The position numbers were made by a program, and so were the translations under genes. The notes under the pieces were generated by a model. That model saw only the letters and a list, made by a program, of their open reading frames with translations, had not been told where the DNA came from and did no database searches. A stretch of DNA of 64,000 bases from Pseudoalteromonas sp. XMcav2-N (GTDB lineage Bacteria; Pseudomonadota; Gammaproteobacteria; Enterobacterales; Alteromonadaceae). The stretch is from assembly GCF_024124545.1 (NCBI RefSeq), contig NZ_JAMXSF010000007.1:222545-286544 (forward strand), read 5' to 3'. Each line of letters begins with the position of its first letter. Position 1 is the first letter of the stretch. This document shows positions 9,482 to 16,969 of the stretch, in pieces.

Positions 9482-9886
9482 CTATAACAAAGTGAAACCT
9501 TGTGGTGCTTTAGGTGCTTCAAATTGATACAAATTTACATAAATCGTGACGGGCTTTTTCTGGCCCTCATAGCTAAGTTCATACTGATCCAGCATACCAC
9601 CGCCAAATAGCATAGATTTATCTTCAAACGGGCAGCAGCTGCCTAGTCGTTTTACCTCGACGGGCTCGCCATTAGGGCCGGTCAGGCTCTGAAAGTAGTC
9701 AATATGGCTGCCTTCATACTTGGAGCCACGCAAAAAGCCACCCAGTTTGATTGGTTTGTGTGGTACAAAGCCATACTCAGGGTCGCTTGCGGTAAACTCG
9801 GCGTCGCCTGTAATACCAGGCTCTGATGATGTGGCCTGACAGCCGCTTAGCAGCGCGAAAAAGAAAATCAGGAGTATGTACTTCAT
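9482..9886 (-). CDS. Small predicted lipoprotein, family not recognised
   Basis: A 134-aa protein with a lipoprotein signal (MKYILLIFFFALLSGC, Cys at residue 16). The mature part has a GSCCPF motif with two adjacent cysteines and is otherwise a mixed, probably beta-rich domain. I do not recognise the family. The start at 9886 is supported by AAGGA upstream and by the lipobox. A longer in-frame version would run into the acetyltransferase gene and spoil the signal peptide. It begins 10 bases after the GNAT stop, so it is the last gene of a DoxX-GNAT-lipoprotein operon. Confidence 0.75.
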   Translation of the reverse strand: MKYILLIFFFALLSGCQATSSEPGITGDAEFTASDPEYGFVPHKPIKLGGFLRGSKYEGSHIDYFQSLTGPNGEPVEVKRLGSCCPFEDKSMLFGGGMLDQYELSYEGQKKPVTIYVNLYQFEAPKAPQGFTLL

Positions 9887-9896
9887 TATATGTTCC

Positions 9897-10409
9897 TTAT
9901 AGTGAGATTTTATAAACGTTGTTATTGATTGTACTGCCGAATGCCTCGAAACTAAGAGTACCAATTTGCTGTGCGCCCAGCCGACGATAAAACTGATTGG
10001 CTGCATTTTCTGTCCAGGTGTAAAGCCACATGGGCTGGCCAAACTGCCGCGCGACCTGGTTTAGCAAAGTACGACCCAGCCCTGCGCCCTGAAATGGCTT
10101 GTCTACGTATAGTTTTTCGACTTCATAGCCATTGTCTGGTGTCTGATAGTGAGCGCTAAGATTGAGTAGTACAAAACCTTGTAACACGCCAGCCTGCTCA
10201 CTGACAAGCAGCCGGTAGTCAGGCCGCTCGAGCAAAGATCGAAAATAATCAGGGGTAAAGGTGTTGTTCGCATACTCGATATATTCAGGCTCAATTTGGT
10301 CTCTGGCGTAAGTGTCCAGCCAGACCCGAGCAGCCAATAGAGCCAGGCTTTGACAGTCCTGGGTTTTTGCATGTCGGATCTCATAATTGTGTTTATTATT
10401 TTTATTCAC
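9897..10409 (-). CDS. GNAT-family N-acetyltransferase
   Basis: A 170-aa GNAT acetyltransferase. The acetyl-CoA site is seen as VEKLYVDKPFQGAGLGRTLL (motif A, Q-G-x-G-x-G/A type), followed by the C-terminal ENAANQFYRRLGAQ helix and strand typical of the fold. The acceptor cannot be predicted. It overlaps the DoxX-like gene upstream by 8 bases and is followed closely by a lipoprotein gene. Confidence 0.85.
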   Translation of the reverse strand: MNKNNKHNYEIRHAKTQDCQSLALLAARVWLDTYARDQIEPEYIEYANNTFTPDYFRSLLERPDYRLLVSEQAGVLQGFVLLNLSAHYQTPDNGYEVEKLYVDKPFQGAGLGRTLLNQVARQFGQPMWLYTWTENAANQFYRRLGAQQIGTLSFEAFGSTINNNVYKISL

Positions 10410-10788
10410 GAGAAGTTGTCTTTTTTAACGGCACTTTGGGCAATAATAAAGCGCTTAGCACTATCAGGGGAAGGTTGGTGGTGAGCGGATTAAATGCTTC
10501 AAACAAAATCACAGGTTGCAATACGGCTACCGCCAGTAATAAGCCAACCAATGCAATAATATTCATATAGATAATGGCTGCTGTTCGATACCAGATAAAG
10601 AACACAATTGCCCAGATTATTTCCCCGATACCCGCAAAGCGTATCAGCAGGTGCGTTAAAGCGTCTTCCAGACCCAGACTAGCAGATATCTGCCACTCTA
10701 GTGGCGCAACGTGTAGTAATTTAGGAACTAGGCCATGATAAAGCCAGACGAAAGCGATTGTTAAACGAGCTAACTGAGTAGTGGACAT
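10402..10788 (-). CDS. DoxX-like small membrane protein
   Basis: A 128-aa protein with four predicted membrane helices. Motifs such as FVWLYHGLVPKLL near the N-terminus and the RFAGIGEIIWAIVFF segment resemble DoxX-like family proteins of unknown function. The ATG at 10788 is the first good start; the frame is open three codons further to a TTG. It is first in an operon with the GNAT and lipoprotein genes. Confidence 0.75.
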   Translation of the reverse strand: MSTTQLARLTIAFVWLYHGLVPKLLHVAPLEWQISASLGLEDALTHLLIRFAGIGEIIWAIVFFIWYRTAAIIYMNIIALVGLLLAVAVLQPVILFEAFNPLTTNLPLIVLSALLLPKVPLKKTTSRE

Positions 10789-10893
10789 TGGCAGCAACGT
10801 ATAAAATTCAAATAGATATATTGCTTAGTGTATGTATTTGTACCTAAAATTAAAGTAGTTTGTAGGCACAATAATGGACAAAGAAATCAACTG

Positions 10894-12111
10894 ATGGGTA
10901 TTAAAACGGGGCAACCAGGTGTGTGGCTTGCCATGCTGATCTGGCTAGTCAGCAGTTGTGGCGGGACGCAACGCGCTGTATACAGTGAAGTCAGGCAGCC
11001 TGAAAACGGTCTTCACAGGCAGATAGATCCCTTACTGGTAGATTTAGTATCGGACTTTATCCCGGGTGTAAGCGTGTATATTGAAACATCAGGTGAGCGC
11101 TATTATGGTAGCGCCGGATATGCCGACCTCCAGACTCAGGCTCCCATGACCAGCCAGACCCGGATCCCCAATGGCAGTGCAGGCAAAAAGCTAGTGGGCT
11201 TGCTGGGGGCCATACTGGATGATAAAGAGTTGCTGAGTCTCGATGAGCCTGTATTGCCCTGGGTGCCGAAATATATGGTGGGCCGCATCCAGAATCTTGA
11301 AACCATGACATTGCGTCAGCTGCTAAATCACAGCGCCGGGATCGTTGAATACAATGATGTGGGTGAGCTGGATTTTATTCGAGCACAACTGGCAGACGAG
11401 GCGCACCGTAAGGGCAACCGTTTTGCATTGCAGTTTGTTCTGGGACAGCCTGCTTATTTTGAACCAGGCCGTGGGTTTGCCTATTCAAATTCGGGGTATG
11501 TATTGGTGGGCATGGTTATAGAAAACAAGTTAAAACAACCGCTTGGTCAGTTAATACACGAGCATGTCCTTGAGCCGCTGGGTTTGACTGAGACCTTTGT
11601 AAAAGGGTATGACGTCGCGGCAGACGAAGTGGCATCCGGCTATTTTTTCAACATTGAGGAACCTGATTTTGTTTTACCCTACCGTCAGCGCTACAACACA
11701 AAACAGCTGATTGTGAATACGGCACTTGCCGATGCGCCGGTTTCATCCAGTGCACGGGATATGGCAAAGTTACTCAAAGCCATCGTTGTTAAAAAGCCCC
11801 CTGTTAATGAGCGCATTTATCACAATATGGTCGGCGATGCACATTTACAAACAGCTCGTTGGTTGCCGAACTTTTTGCATGCTGAGCTGTATTATGGCTT
11901 AGGGGTGATGGTTGAAAAGCACGATGACGGTACCTTGTATCATCATGGCGGCAATGAGTTTGGCTATATTACACAAAGTGTCTACCTGGCCGAGCAGGAT
12001 GTGGCGATCGGATTGATCGCCAATTGTGGGGCTCAGGATGAGTGTGATGAACCGATTATTGCACTGACTCAAACACTGATCGCGCATTTTGCTGCTAATA
12101 ATAGCGACTAA
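10894..12111 (+). CDS. Serine hydrolase lipoprotein, class C beta-lactamase-like
   Basis: A 405-aa penicillin-binding-protein-like serine hydrolase. It has a lipoprotein signal ending LVSSC, the SxxK motif SAGK (Ser95, Lys98), YSN (Tyr197-Asn199), and HHGGNEFG near the C-terminus as the third motif. The family includes beta-lactamases, DD-peptidases and esterases, so the substrate remains open. The frame extends upstream to a GTG at 10828, but the lipoprotein signal supports the ATG at 10894. Its 3' end overlaps the convergent PaiB-like gene by 17 bases. It resembles the C-terminal half of the fusion protein at 6828-9434. Confidence 0.85.
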   Translation: MGIKTGQPGVWLAMLIWLVSSCGGTQRAVYSEVRQPENGLHRQIDPLLVDLVSDFIPGVSVYIETSGERYYGSAGYADLQTQAPMTSQTRIPNGSAGKKLVGLLGAILDDKELLSLDEPVLPWVPKYMVGRIQNLETMTLRQLLNHSAGIVEYNDVGELDFIRAQLADEAHRKGNRFALQFVLGQPAYFEPGRGFAYSNSGYVLVGMVIENKLKQPLGQLIHEHVLEPLGLTETFVKGYDVAADEVASGYFFNIEEPDFVLPYRQRYNTKQLIVNTALADAPVSSSARDMAKLLKAIVVKKPPVNERIYHNMVGDAHLQTARWLPNFLHAELYYGLGVMVEKHDDGTLYHHGGNEFGYITQSVYLAEQDVAIGLIANCGAQDECDEPIIALTQTLIAHFAANNSD

Positions 12112-12670
12112 GTGGGTTGCCCTGAGCTTCAAGCAGGTGCGCTATAGCTTGGCGGATGTCGCTATTTTTATTCTGGCTAAGTTTAAATGTGCCTGTAATT
12201 GACTCTATCTCTATTTTGAAAAAGAACAGCTGAGAGAATAGCTTAGCAATCTGACTTTCACTGAGTACCGACATATCCCAGGGATTAACGGGCGACTCAA
12301 ATTGCTTTAGCTGGTGCAGTAACGCAGAACGTTTTTCCTCCGGATGTGTGATTTCCGAGAGTTGTCCGTGGACATGAACTGTGGCGTAATCCCAGGTTGG
12401 CAGCGGCAACCCCGTTACCTGACTGGGGGATAAATAAGCATCCGGTCCTCTGAACAAAACATGCAAGTGTGTTTTGTCCAGTCTGGTAAGCGGGTTCGCC
12501 GGGTTTGCATGCCCCAGCAGGTGGGTTTTTTCATTGTTCAGGCTTAAAGACATATGCACAAAAGGCGTGTCAGACTCCCCAACAACCAAAGTTGCGAGGG
12601 GATGCTCCGCTATCAGTTGCCACAGGCGCTCTGTGTTGTGTTCAGAAAATGCGGTACGTGGATAACTCAT
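12095..12670 (-). CDS. paiB: PaiB-like FMN-binding negative regulator family protein
   Basis: A 191-aa protein of the FMN_bind_2/PaiB family. Recognisable blocks are HPLATLVV near residue 30, FRGPDAYLSPSQ and LPTWDYATVHVHG, which correspond to the conserved GPHAYVSPSWY and PTWNYAAVHVYG blocks of PaiB. In Bacillus, PaiB works with the acetyltransferase PaiA in sporulation and protease control; here the role is unknown. The ATG at 12668-12670 shares bases with the TGA of the GNAT gene (ATGA), so the two are coupled. It ends inside the convergent hydrolase gene. Confidence 0.8.
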   Translation of the reverse strand: MSYPRTAFSEHNTERLWQLIAEHPLATLVVGESDTPFVHMSLSLNNEKTHLLGHANPANPLTRLDKTHLHVLFRGPDAYLSPSQVTGLPLPTWDYATVHVHGQLSEITHPEEKRSALLHQLKQFESPVNPWDMSVLSESQIAKLFSQLFFFKIEIESITGTFKLSQNKNSDIRQAIAHLLEAQGNPLSRYY

Positions 12671-13242
12671 AACCAACCCTCCAGTTTGTTTTTTACCTGA
12701 GGCCACATGTCATCGGTGATAACGAACTGGGCGGTATTGCGAAATGCATCAGTTGCAATGCGTTGATCCTTCATGATTAAACCTTCAAATTGCGCACCCA
12801 GACGGGCGATAGCCGACCGTGACTTTTGATTGTGTTCATGTGTACGCAGCTGCACGCGCACCAGGCCCAGAGTTTCAAAAGCATACTTGAGTAGTAAGTA
12901 CTTTGTATGTGTATTTATGTGGCTGCGCTGCCACTGTTCGCCAATAAAAGTATGGCCAATTTCAGCACTTAGGTTCGTCTGGTGCAGTCTGAATAAACGT
13001 GTGCTGCCCGCTATACTGTTAGTTGCTTTGTCGACAATCACCAGAGGTAACTGAGCATCGGGATCGAACTGAGCAGACTGTTCAAACCACTGTGTAAGTT
13101 TATCATTTGACTGACAATAATTATCCAGCACCCAGGTCCAGAGCGCGGTTTGTTCGCCAAAATTACGCAAGTGTGGCAGGTGAGCCCGTGTGAGTGGTTC
13201 CAGACGTACTTTTTCTGATGACAGAGTTATCAATTTCAACAT
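12667..13242 (-). CDS. RimJ/RimL-type GNAT acetyltransferase
   Basis: A 191-aa GNAT protein of the RimJ/RimL type: LSSEKVRLEPLTRAHLPHL at the N-terminus, AEIGHTFIGEQWQRSHINT as the acetyl-CoA region, and RVQLRTHEHNQKSRSAIARLGAQFEG, the conserved helix and strand before the C-terminus. AAGGA lies 7 bases before the ATG. Translationally coupled to a PaiB-like gene, it forms a PaiA-PaiB-like pair, though the acetyltransferase subfamily differs from classical PaiA. It is divergent from the MocR-type regulator, which probably controls it. Confidence 0.85.
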   Translation of the reverse strand: MLKLITLSSEKVRLEPLTRAHLPHLRNFGEQTALWTWVLDNYCQSNDKLTQWFEQSAQFDPDAQLPLVIVDKATNSIAGSTRLFRLHQTNLSAEIGHTFIGEQWQRSHINTHTKYLLLKYAFETLGLVRVQLRTHEHNQKSRSAIARLGAQFEGLIMKDQRIATDAFRNTAQFVITDDMWPQVKNKLEGWL

Positions 13243-13290
13243 CCGCTTTTCCTTTATTCACTGCTAACTATGTGTGATCAGAGTAGTGTT

Positions 13291-13338
13291 TTCTGGTAGG
13301 TTATAAACAACCAGAATGTTGTTTTTTATTAGACCAGA
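13291..13338. promoter_or_regulatory. Candidate MocR operator repeats
   Basis: TTCTGGT at 13291-13297 and ACCAGAA at 13310-13316 form a perfect 7-bp inverted repeat with a 12-bp spacer. A third ACCAGA lies at 13333-13338. They sit between the divergent GNAT-PaiB operon and the MocR-type regulator, the expected place for its binding sites. Confidence 0.5.
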
Positions 13339-13371
13339 TGGGATTTCTCATACCTGGTGGGGAGTATGACT

Positions 13372-14811
13372 ATGTTGACCGGACAGCCTCTGACGCAGGA
13401 TAAACCCAAGTATTTACAATTGGCTGAGCAGATCCGGGTAGCCATCAGGCAGGGCCAGTTGCAGCCGGATGATCCTCTGCCATCAGCCAGAAAACTCGCT
13501 CAGCTATATGGTATAAATCGTCATACAGTGATGACCGCTTTACAGAATTTGGTTGCTCAGGGGTGGTTATGTTCAGAGCAAAGACGGGGGTATCGGGTCA
13601 ATCAGGCACTGCCAATTGAGTCCAGTCAGCATGTTGCTCTGCCTGCTCAGCATAGCATGCATATCGAGCCAGACTTTGCGTTATCTCTGACCTTGCCGGA
13701 ACCTGACATTAAGGGAGCTGTCAGTTATCAATATAGCTTTGCTGGTGGACTGGCAGACCTGTCCGATTTCCCCTACGATGAGTTTCGTCGCCATCTCAGC
13801 CAGGCCTGCCGTACCGTTAATATACCAAGTTTGCACTACAGCCACAGCACAGGGGAGCCAGCTCTGAAAAAACAGCTACAACGCTATCTGCGCCGCGCCC
13901 GTGCTCTGGAATGTGATGATTTGCTGGTGTGCAATGGGTCTCAGGAAGCATTGTTTTTAATCGCCAAAGCGTTTATCAGGCCAGGAGAAGGCATTGCCGT
14001 TGAATCTCTGGGTTATCCACCGGCACACCGAGCGTTTGAGGCATGTGGTGCAACGCTCTACGGTATTGCCCAGGATGAAGAGGGAATGAGCATTGACAGC
14101 CTGCGTGAACGCCTGCAGCGAACTCATATTAAATTGCTTTACTTAACACCGCTTCATCAGTACCCCACAACGGTTACTCTGTCTGTTGCACGGCGCATGG
14201 CAATATATCAATTGTGTGCTGAGCATGGTGTGTTTATTGTTGAAGACGATTATGACCATGAGTTTCACTATCGCTGCCCTGCGCTCCAACCAATGGCCGC
14301 CAGTGATCCGCATGGTATTGTGATCTATGTTTCTACTTTTTCAAAAATCATGTTTGCTGGTGCCCGGATGGGATATCTGGTCGCCAGAGCTGATGTGCTT
14401 GCTCAGCTGAGTGCGCTGAAACAGCTGATAAACTACAAAAATGACATTGTGTTGCAACTAGCGCTGGCCGGCTGGATGGGTTCCGGCGAGTTTGAGCGTC
14501 ACCTAAGGCGCATGACAAAGCGCTATCATTTGCGCTGCGATGCTATGGCAGATGCGCTCGCGCATTATCGGAGTGCAGGGCATCATCTGACATTCAACGT
14601 ACCCGATGGTGGGATGGCTTTTTGGGTTAACACGCATAGGGATGTATCTGACCTTAGCGCTCAAGCCGCCGCGCAGGGCGTATACGTTCAAACTGAAGAT
14701 GCTTTCTGGCGTTTTCCGCAATCTCGCTACACACATATTCGTCTTGGCTTTGCAGGACAAAGTGAAGAAAAAATGCGCGAAGGGTTGGCAATAATTATGT
14801 CACTTCTGTAA
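13372..14811 (+). CDS. MocR/PdxR-type regulator (GntR HTH fused to aminotransferase)
   Basis: About 480 aa. An N-terminal GntR winged helix (YLQLAEQIRVAIRQG, SARKLAQLYGINRHTV, WLCSEQRRGYRV) is followed by a class I aminotransferase-like domain. The PLP lysine is expected at Lys325 in STFSKIMFAGARMGY, preceded by VEDDYDHEF. MocR proteins sense PLP or amino-acid-derived ligands and activate divergent genes. GGGGAG at 13359-13364 favours the ATG at 13372; the ATG at 13366 and GTG at 13357 are possible but badly spaced. It diverges from the GNAT-PaiB pair. Confidence 0.9.
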   Translation: MLTGQPLTQDKPKYLQLAEQIRVAIRQGQLQPDDPLPSARKLAQLYGINRHTVMTALQNLVAQGWLCSEQRRGYRVNQALPIESSQHVALPAQHSMHIEPDFALSLTLPEPDIKGAVSYQYSFAGGLADLSDFPYDEFRRHLSQACRTVNIPSLHYSHSTGEPALKKQLQRYLRRARALECDDLLVCNGSQEALFLIAKAFIRPGEGIAVESLGYPPAHRAFEACGATLYGIAQDEEGMSIDSLRERLQRTHIKLLYLTPLHQYPTTVTLSVARRMAIYQLCAEHGVFIVEDDYDHEFHYRCPALQPMAASDPHGIVIYVSTFSKIMFAGARMGYLVARADVLAQLSALKQLINYKNDIVLQLALAGWMGSGEFERHLRRMTKRYHLRCDAMADALAHYRSAGHHLTFNVPDGGMAFWVNTHRDVSDLSAQAAAQGVYVQTEDAFWRFPQSRYTHIRLGFAGQSEEKMREGLAIIMSLL

Positions 14812-15137
14812 CCATTTTTGACCCTGAATGTTCTTTTTTAGGTGTCTAAGGCCGAGTAAACATCCAAAATCCTGAGATGCGAAATATTGCTATTTCTTAC
14901 AGTATGTTAGCTTTTTCCTATGGTTTTTTTGGTATGTTTTTCAGTCTGTTGTGCGAAATGAAGATGCCTAATAAAATAAATAATTTGTGACTTTTTGGTT
15001 TTTTATTTGTGTTTTTTTATTTCTTTAGTGTTGACATTGAACTTTTTAACTGGGTAGTTTATTTAACAAATGTTGCATTGATAGCATCATTTGATTGTTG
15101 GTTTTTTTACATTTTTGTATGTTTAAGGATAATAACG
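14812..15137. other. AT-rich intergenic region upstream of secreted paralogues
   Basis: About 325 bases with long T-runs and no convincing gene. A reading frame opens upstream of the secreted protein at 15009 but has no ribosome site and would bury the signal peptide. The region probably carries the promoter of the tandem secreted-protein genes; no clear terminator for the MocR gene was identified. Confidence 0.4.
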
Positions 15138-15506
15138 ATGAAAACTACATTAAAAGCTTTTGCTCTAATCGCGGGCACTTTTTTCGCGGGATCTGCATTT
15201 TCTGCTGAGATGGTATGTGATGTTTATCCCAAAAGTAACGGCTCTAGCTGGGGGAACGGTACAGCCAACTGTATGGGCTTTGACTTCTCATTCGGGCGCT
15301 CTACGAGCGGACGCTTCTACCTGAAAAATGTTAGCAAGCCAATCCAGGAAGTTCACTGGAGTGGTGCGAATTGCTCAGGTGGGACCAGCTGCAGTGTCAC
15401 AATCAGAGCTTACACAACAAATTCTGCGTCTGCGCTGATCCTTTATAAAGACGGAACGTGGGAAAGGACGAACACAGCAAATGCTGAATACGAAACTGGT
15501 CACTAG
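15138..15506 (+). CDS. Small secreted Cys-containing protein, copy 1
   Basis: A 122-aa protein with a clear Sec signal (MKTTLKAFALIAGTFFAGSAFSA, cleavage after AFSA). The mature domain of about 99 residues has four cysteines (VCD, ANCM, ANCSG, TSCS), suggesting two disulfides, and ends YETGH. AAGGA at 15125-15129 is 8 bases before the ATG. It is closely similar to the next gene along its whole length, including the C-terminal DGTWERTN. I do not recognise the family; an extracellular role such as binding or inhibition is only a guess. Confidence 0.8.
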   Translation: MKTTLKAFALIAGTFFAGSAFSAEMVCDVYPKSNGSSWGNGTANCMGFDFSFGRSTSGRFYLKNVSKPIQEVHWSGANCSGGTSCSVTIRAYTTNSASALILYKDGTWERTNTANAEYETGH

Positions 15507-15625
15507 TGAGCAGTCAAAGTCTTTTGAAAGCCAAGTACTAAACACCGGCATATTTAACCTTAACAAGATTAATATGCGGCCTTTTATTGAAAATTTCTCT
15601 GAAAAGAGTGATAAGGATTATAACG

Positions 15626-15997
15626 ATGAAAACACTAAAAGCACTGACTCTGGTAGCCGGTACACTATTCGCTGGCTCTGCATTTTCTGCGCAAATGGTC
15701 TGCGATATCTACCCCAAAAGCGGTGGTCAAAGCTGGGGTAATGGCACTGCCTATTGCGGTGCAATAGACTTCTCATTTGGTAACTCTACAAGTGGGCGAT
15801 TCTACATTAATAATATCACCAAGCCGGTTGAGGAAGTGCGTTGGAGCGGTATTGCCAACTGTAGCGGTGGCACAAGTTGTGGTGTGACGATCCGTGCATA
15901 CTCGCCAAACAATAAAGCGTCTGCGTTAATTCTCTATAAAGACGGCACTTGGGAAAGAACCAATACTGCTCAGGCAGAATACGAAACGGGTCACTAA
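15626..15997 (+). CDS. Small secreted Cys-containing protein, copy 2
   Basis: A 123-aa tandem paralogue of the preceding gene, with the same signal peptide pattern (GTLFAGSAFSA), four matching cysteines, the SWGNGTA and TSGRFYI blocks and the identical tail AEYETGH. The leader region before the ATG (aaggattataacg) also resembles that of copy 1, so the duplicated unit includes the ribosome site. The pair differs by a few substitutions and a short insertion (SPNNKASA versus TTNSASA). Function unknown. Confidence 0.8.
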   Translation: MKTLKALTLVAGTLFAGSAFSAQMVCDIYPKSGGQSWGNGTAYCGAIDFSFGNSTSGRFYINNITKPVEEVRWSGIANCSGGTSCGVTIRAYSPNNKASALILYKDGTWERTNTAQAEYETGH

Positions 15998-16009
15998 CTT
16001 GCGACTCTG

Positions 16010-16031
16010 AGGCCTGCCTGATGGCAGGCCT
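16010..16031. terminator. Hairpin after the secreted paralogues
   Basis: A perfect 9-bp stem AGGCCTGCC / GGCAGGCCT with a TGAT loop lies between the second secreted-protein gene and the convergent histidine phosphatase gene. There is no T-run, so termination is inferred from position and stem strength. Confidence 0.55.
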
Positions 16032-16063
16032 GCTGACTCTGAAATCCCATATACAGGTGCGCT

Positions 16064-16552
16064 TTAGTTCGAATCCAGTTCTTGTACCGACGCCTTACCA
16101 TGACCCTGCCAGCTTACGATAAACACCTTGTGAAATTCTTTCTCACTGATGCTGACTGCCTGCCCGCTTAAGTGCTTCACCAGCTCAGGCGTTGTATTAC
16201 TGTGGCCTGCAACAACTAAGGTACCGGAATAGCCTTTAAGCTGCTGGGCAAAACTCGCCAGCTTACTTGGATCATATACTTCTACAGACATTGAAGTTGC
16301 TTTGCTCAATGGGGCCAGTGTCTGCTTAGTACGATTATAGTCTGTTGAAAACAAAGCGGTTGGTTTGTAAGGAATAAGTAGCGTGGCGAGCCGTTGTGCT
16401 CTTTTATGTCCTTGCTCGGTTAGCTCTGGGTCCGGGCCGGTCATTTTTTCTGCGTGACGGATCAGCACAATACGCTCAGGTAATGCATAGGAGGAAAGAG
16501 AGACCAGGGCTAAGAGCATCAGGGTAATTGATTTCATTTTGTTTGTTATCAT
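16064..16552 (-). CDS. Secreted histidine phosphatase-family protein
   Basis: A 162-aa phosphoglycerate-mutase-fold protein with an N-terminal signal peptide (MKSITLMLLALVSLSSYA). The catalytic motif IVLIRHAEK contains the phosphohistidine, ELTEQGHKRAQRLA follows, and VVAGHSNTTPEL carries the second histidine. The size is like SixA or Ais-type phosphatases. Periplasmic location points to a phosphate-ester substrate in the envelope, but none can be named. The start is either 16552 or 16537 (MKSITL); the latter gives a more standard signal peptide. Confidence 0.8.
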   Translation of the reverse strand: MITNKMKSITLMLLALVSLSSYALPERIVLIRHAEKMTGPDPELTEQGHKRAQRLATLLIPYKPTALFSTDYNRTKQTLAPLSKATSMSVEVYDPSKLASFAQQLKGYSGTLVVAGHSNTTPELVKHLSGQAVSISEKEFHKVFIVSWQGHGKASVQELDSN

Positions 16553-16705
16553 TATGATTTAAAACGGCAGTGTGTCTAAACTTGGCCCGGAATTCAAGCT
16601 ATCTCGATACCGGGTGTATTTCCTTAGCTCACTTATCTCGAAGCAACAGCTCGCCACCACTATCAGTTACACAAGACAAAAAGCACTGTTCAAGCGCGTG
16701 CAACC

Positions 16706-16756
16706 TGTCCGGCACGACAAGGTGAGCGGACACTTTTTCTGTCCGCGGACACTTTT
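16706..16756 (+). promoter_or_regulatory. Palindromic upstream activator sites for the export operon
   Basis: TGTCCGCGGACA at 16740-16751 is a perfect 12-bp palindrome. GCGGACACTTTT occurs twice (16726-16737 and 16745-16756), and TGTCCGG lies at 16705-16711. These sites lie about 100-260 bases before the adaptor gene. They fit enhancer sites for the NtrC-type regulator encoded at the operon's end. Confidence 0.55.
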
Positions 16757-16804
16757 CACTCTATCGTTAAAAAATAAAATCAATATAAAACAAAGGCTTA
16801 AAAG

Positions 16805-16820
16805 TTGGCACGAGTCTGGT
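16805..16820 (+). promoter_or_regulatory. Possible sigma-54 (-24/-12) promoter
   Basis: TTGGCACG matches the -24 half of a sigma-54 promoter. After four bases comes TGGT where TTGC is expected, so the -12 half is imperfect. It lies about 55 bases after the palindromic site, as expected for an enhancer-dependent promoter. The call depends mainly on this arrangement and on the linked regulator. Confidence 0.35.
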
Positions 16821-16856
16821 ATTCATTCTGTCAAACAGATAACAGGACACTTCAAT

Positions 16857-16961
16857 ATGTTGACGTTTTTCGGTTTTGTCATTTCACCCTGTCTGATGCT
16901 GTTAGCCGGGATAGTGATAAAACAATATGAAGTGAGAAATGAGATGGAATCCAATAGATAG
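16857..16961 (+). CDS. Possible 34-aa membrane microprotein at the operon head
   Basis: A short frame from ATG 16857, preceded by AGGA with about 9 bases spacing, encodes one hydrophobic helix (MLTFFGFVISPCLMLLAGIV) followed by a charged tail. Its stop lies 8 bases before the adaptor gene. It could be a real small operon member or a leader peptide; no homologue is known to me. Confidence 0.35.
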   Translation: MLTFFGFVISPCLMLLAGIVIKQYEVRNEMESNR

Positions 16962-16969
16962 GAGTACTC

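Noticed and set aside
9887..10042. N-terminal extension of the small lipoprotein gene
   Set aside because: The extension overlaps the GNAT gene and would bury the lipoprotein signal peptide; the ATG at 9886 has a ribosome site.
16572..16856. Open frame upstream of the export operon
   Set aside because: It has no ribosome site, overlaps the palindromic operators and promoter-like site, and its composition is not protein-like. Only the last 34 codons might be real.
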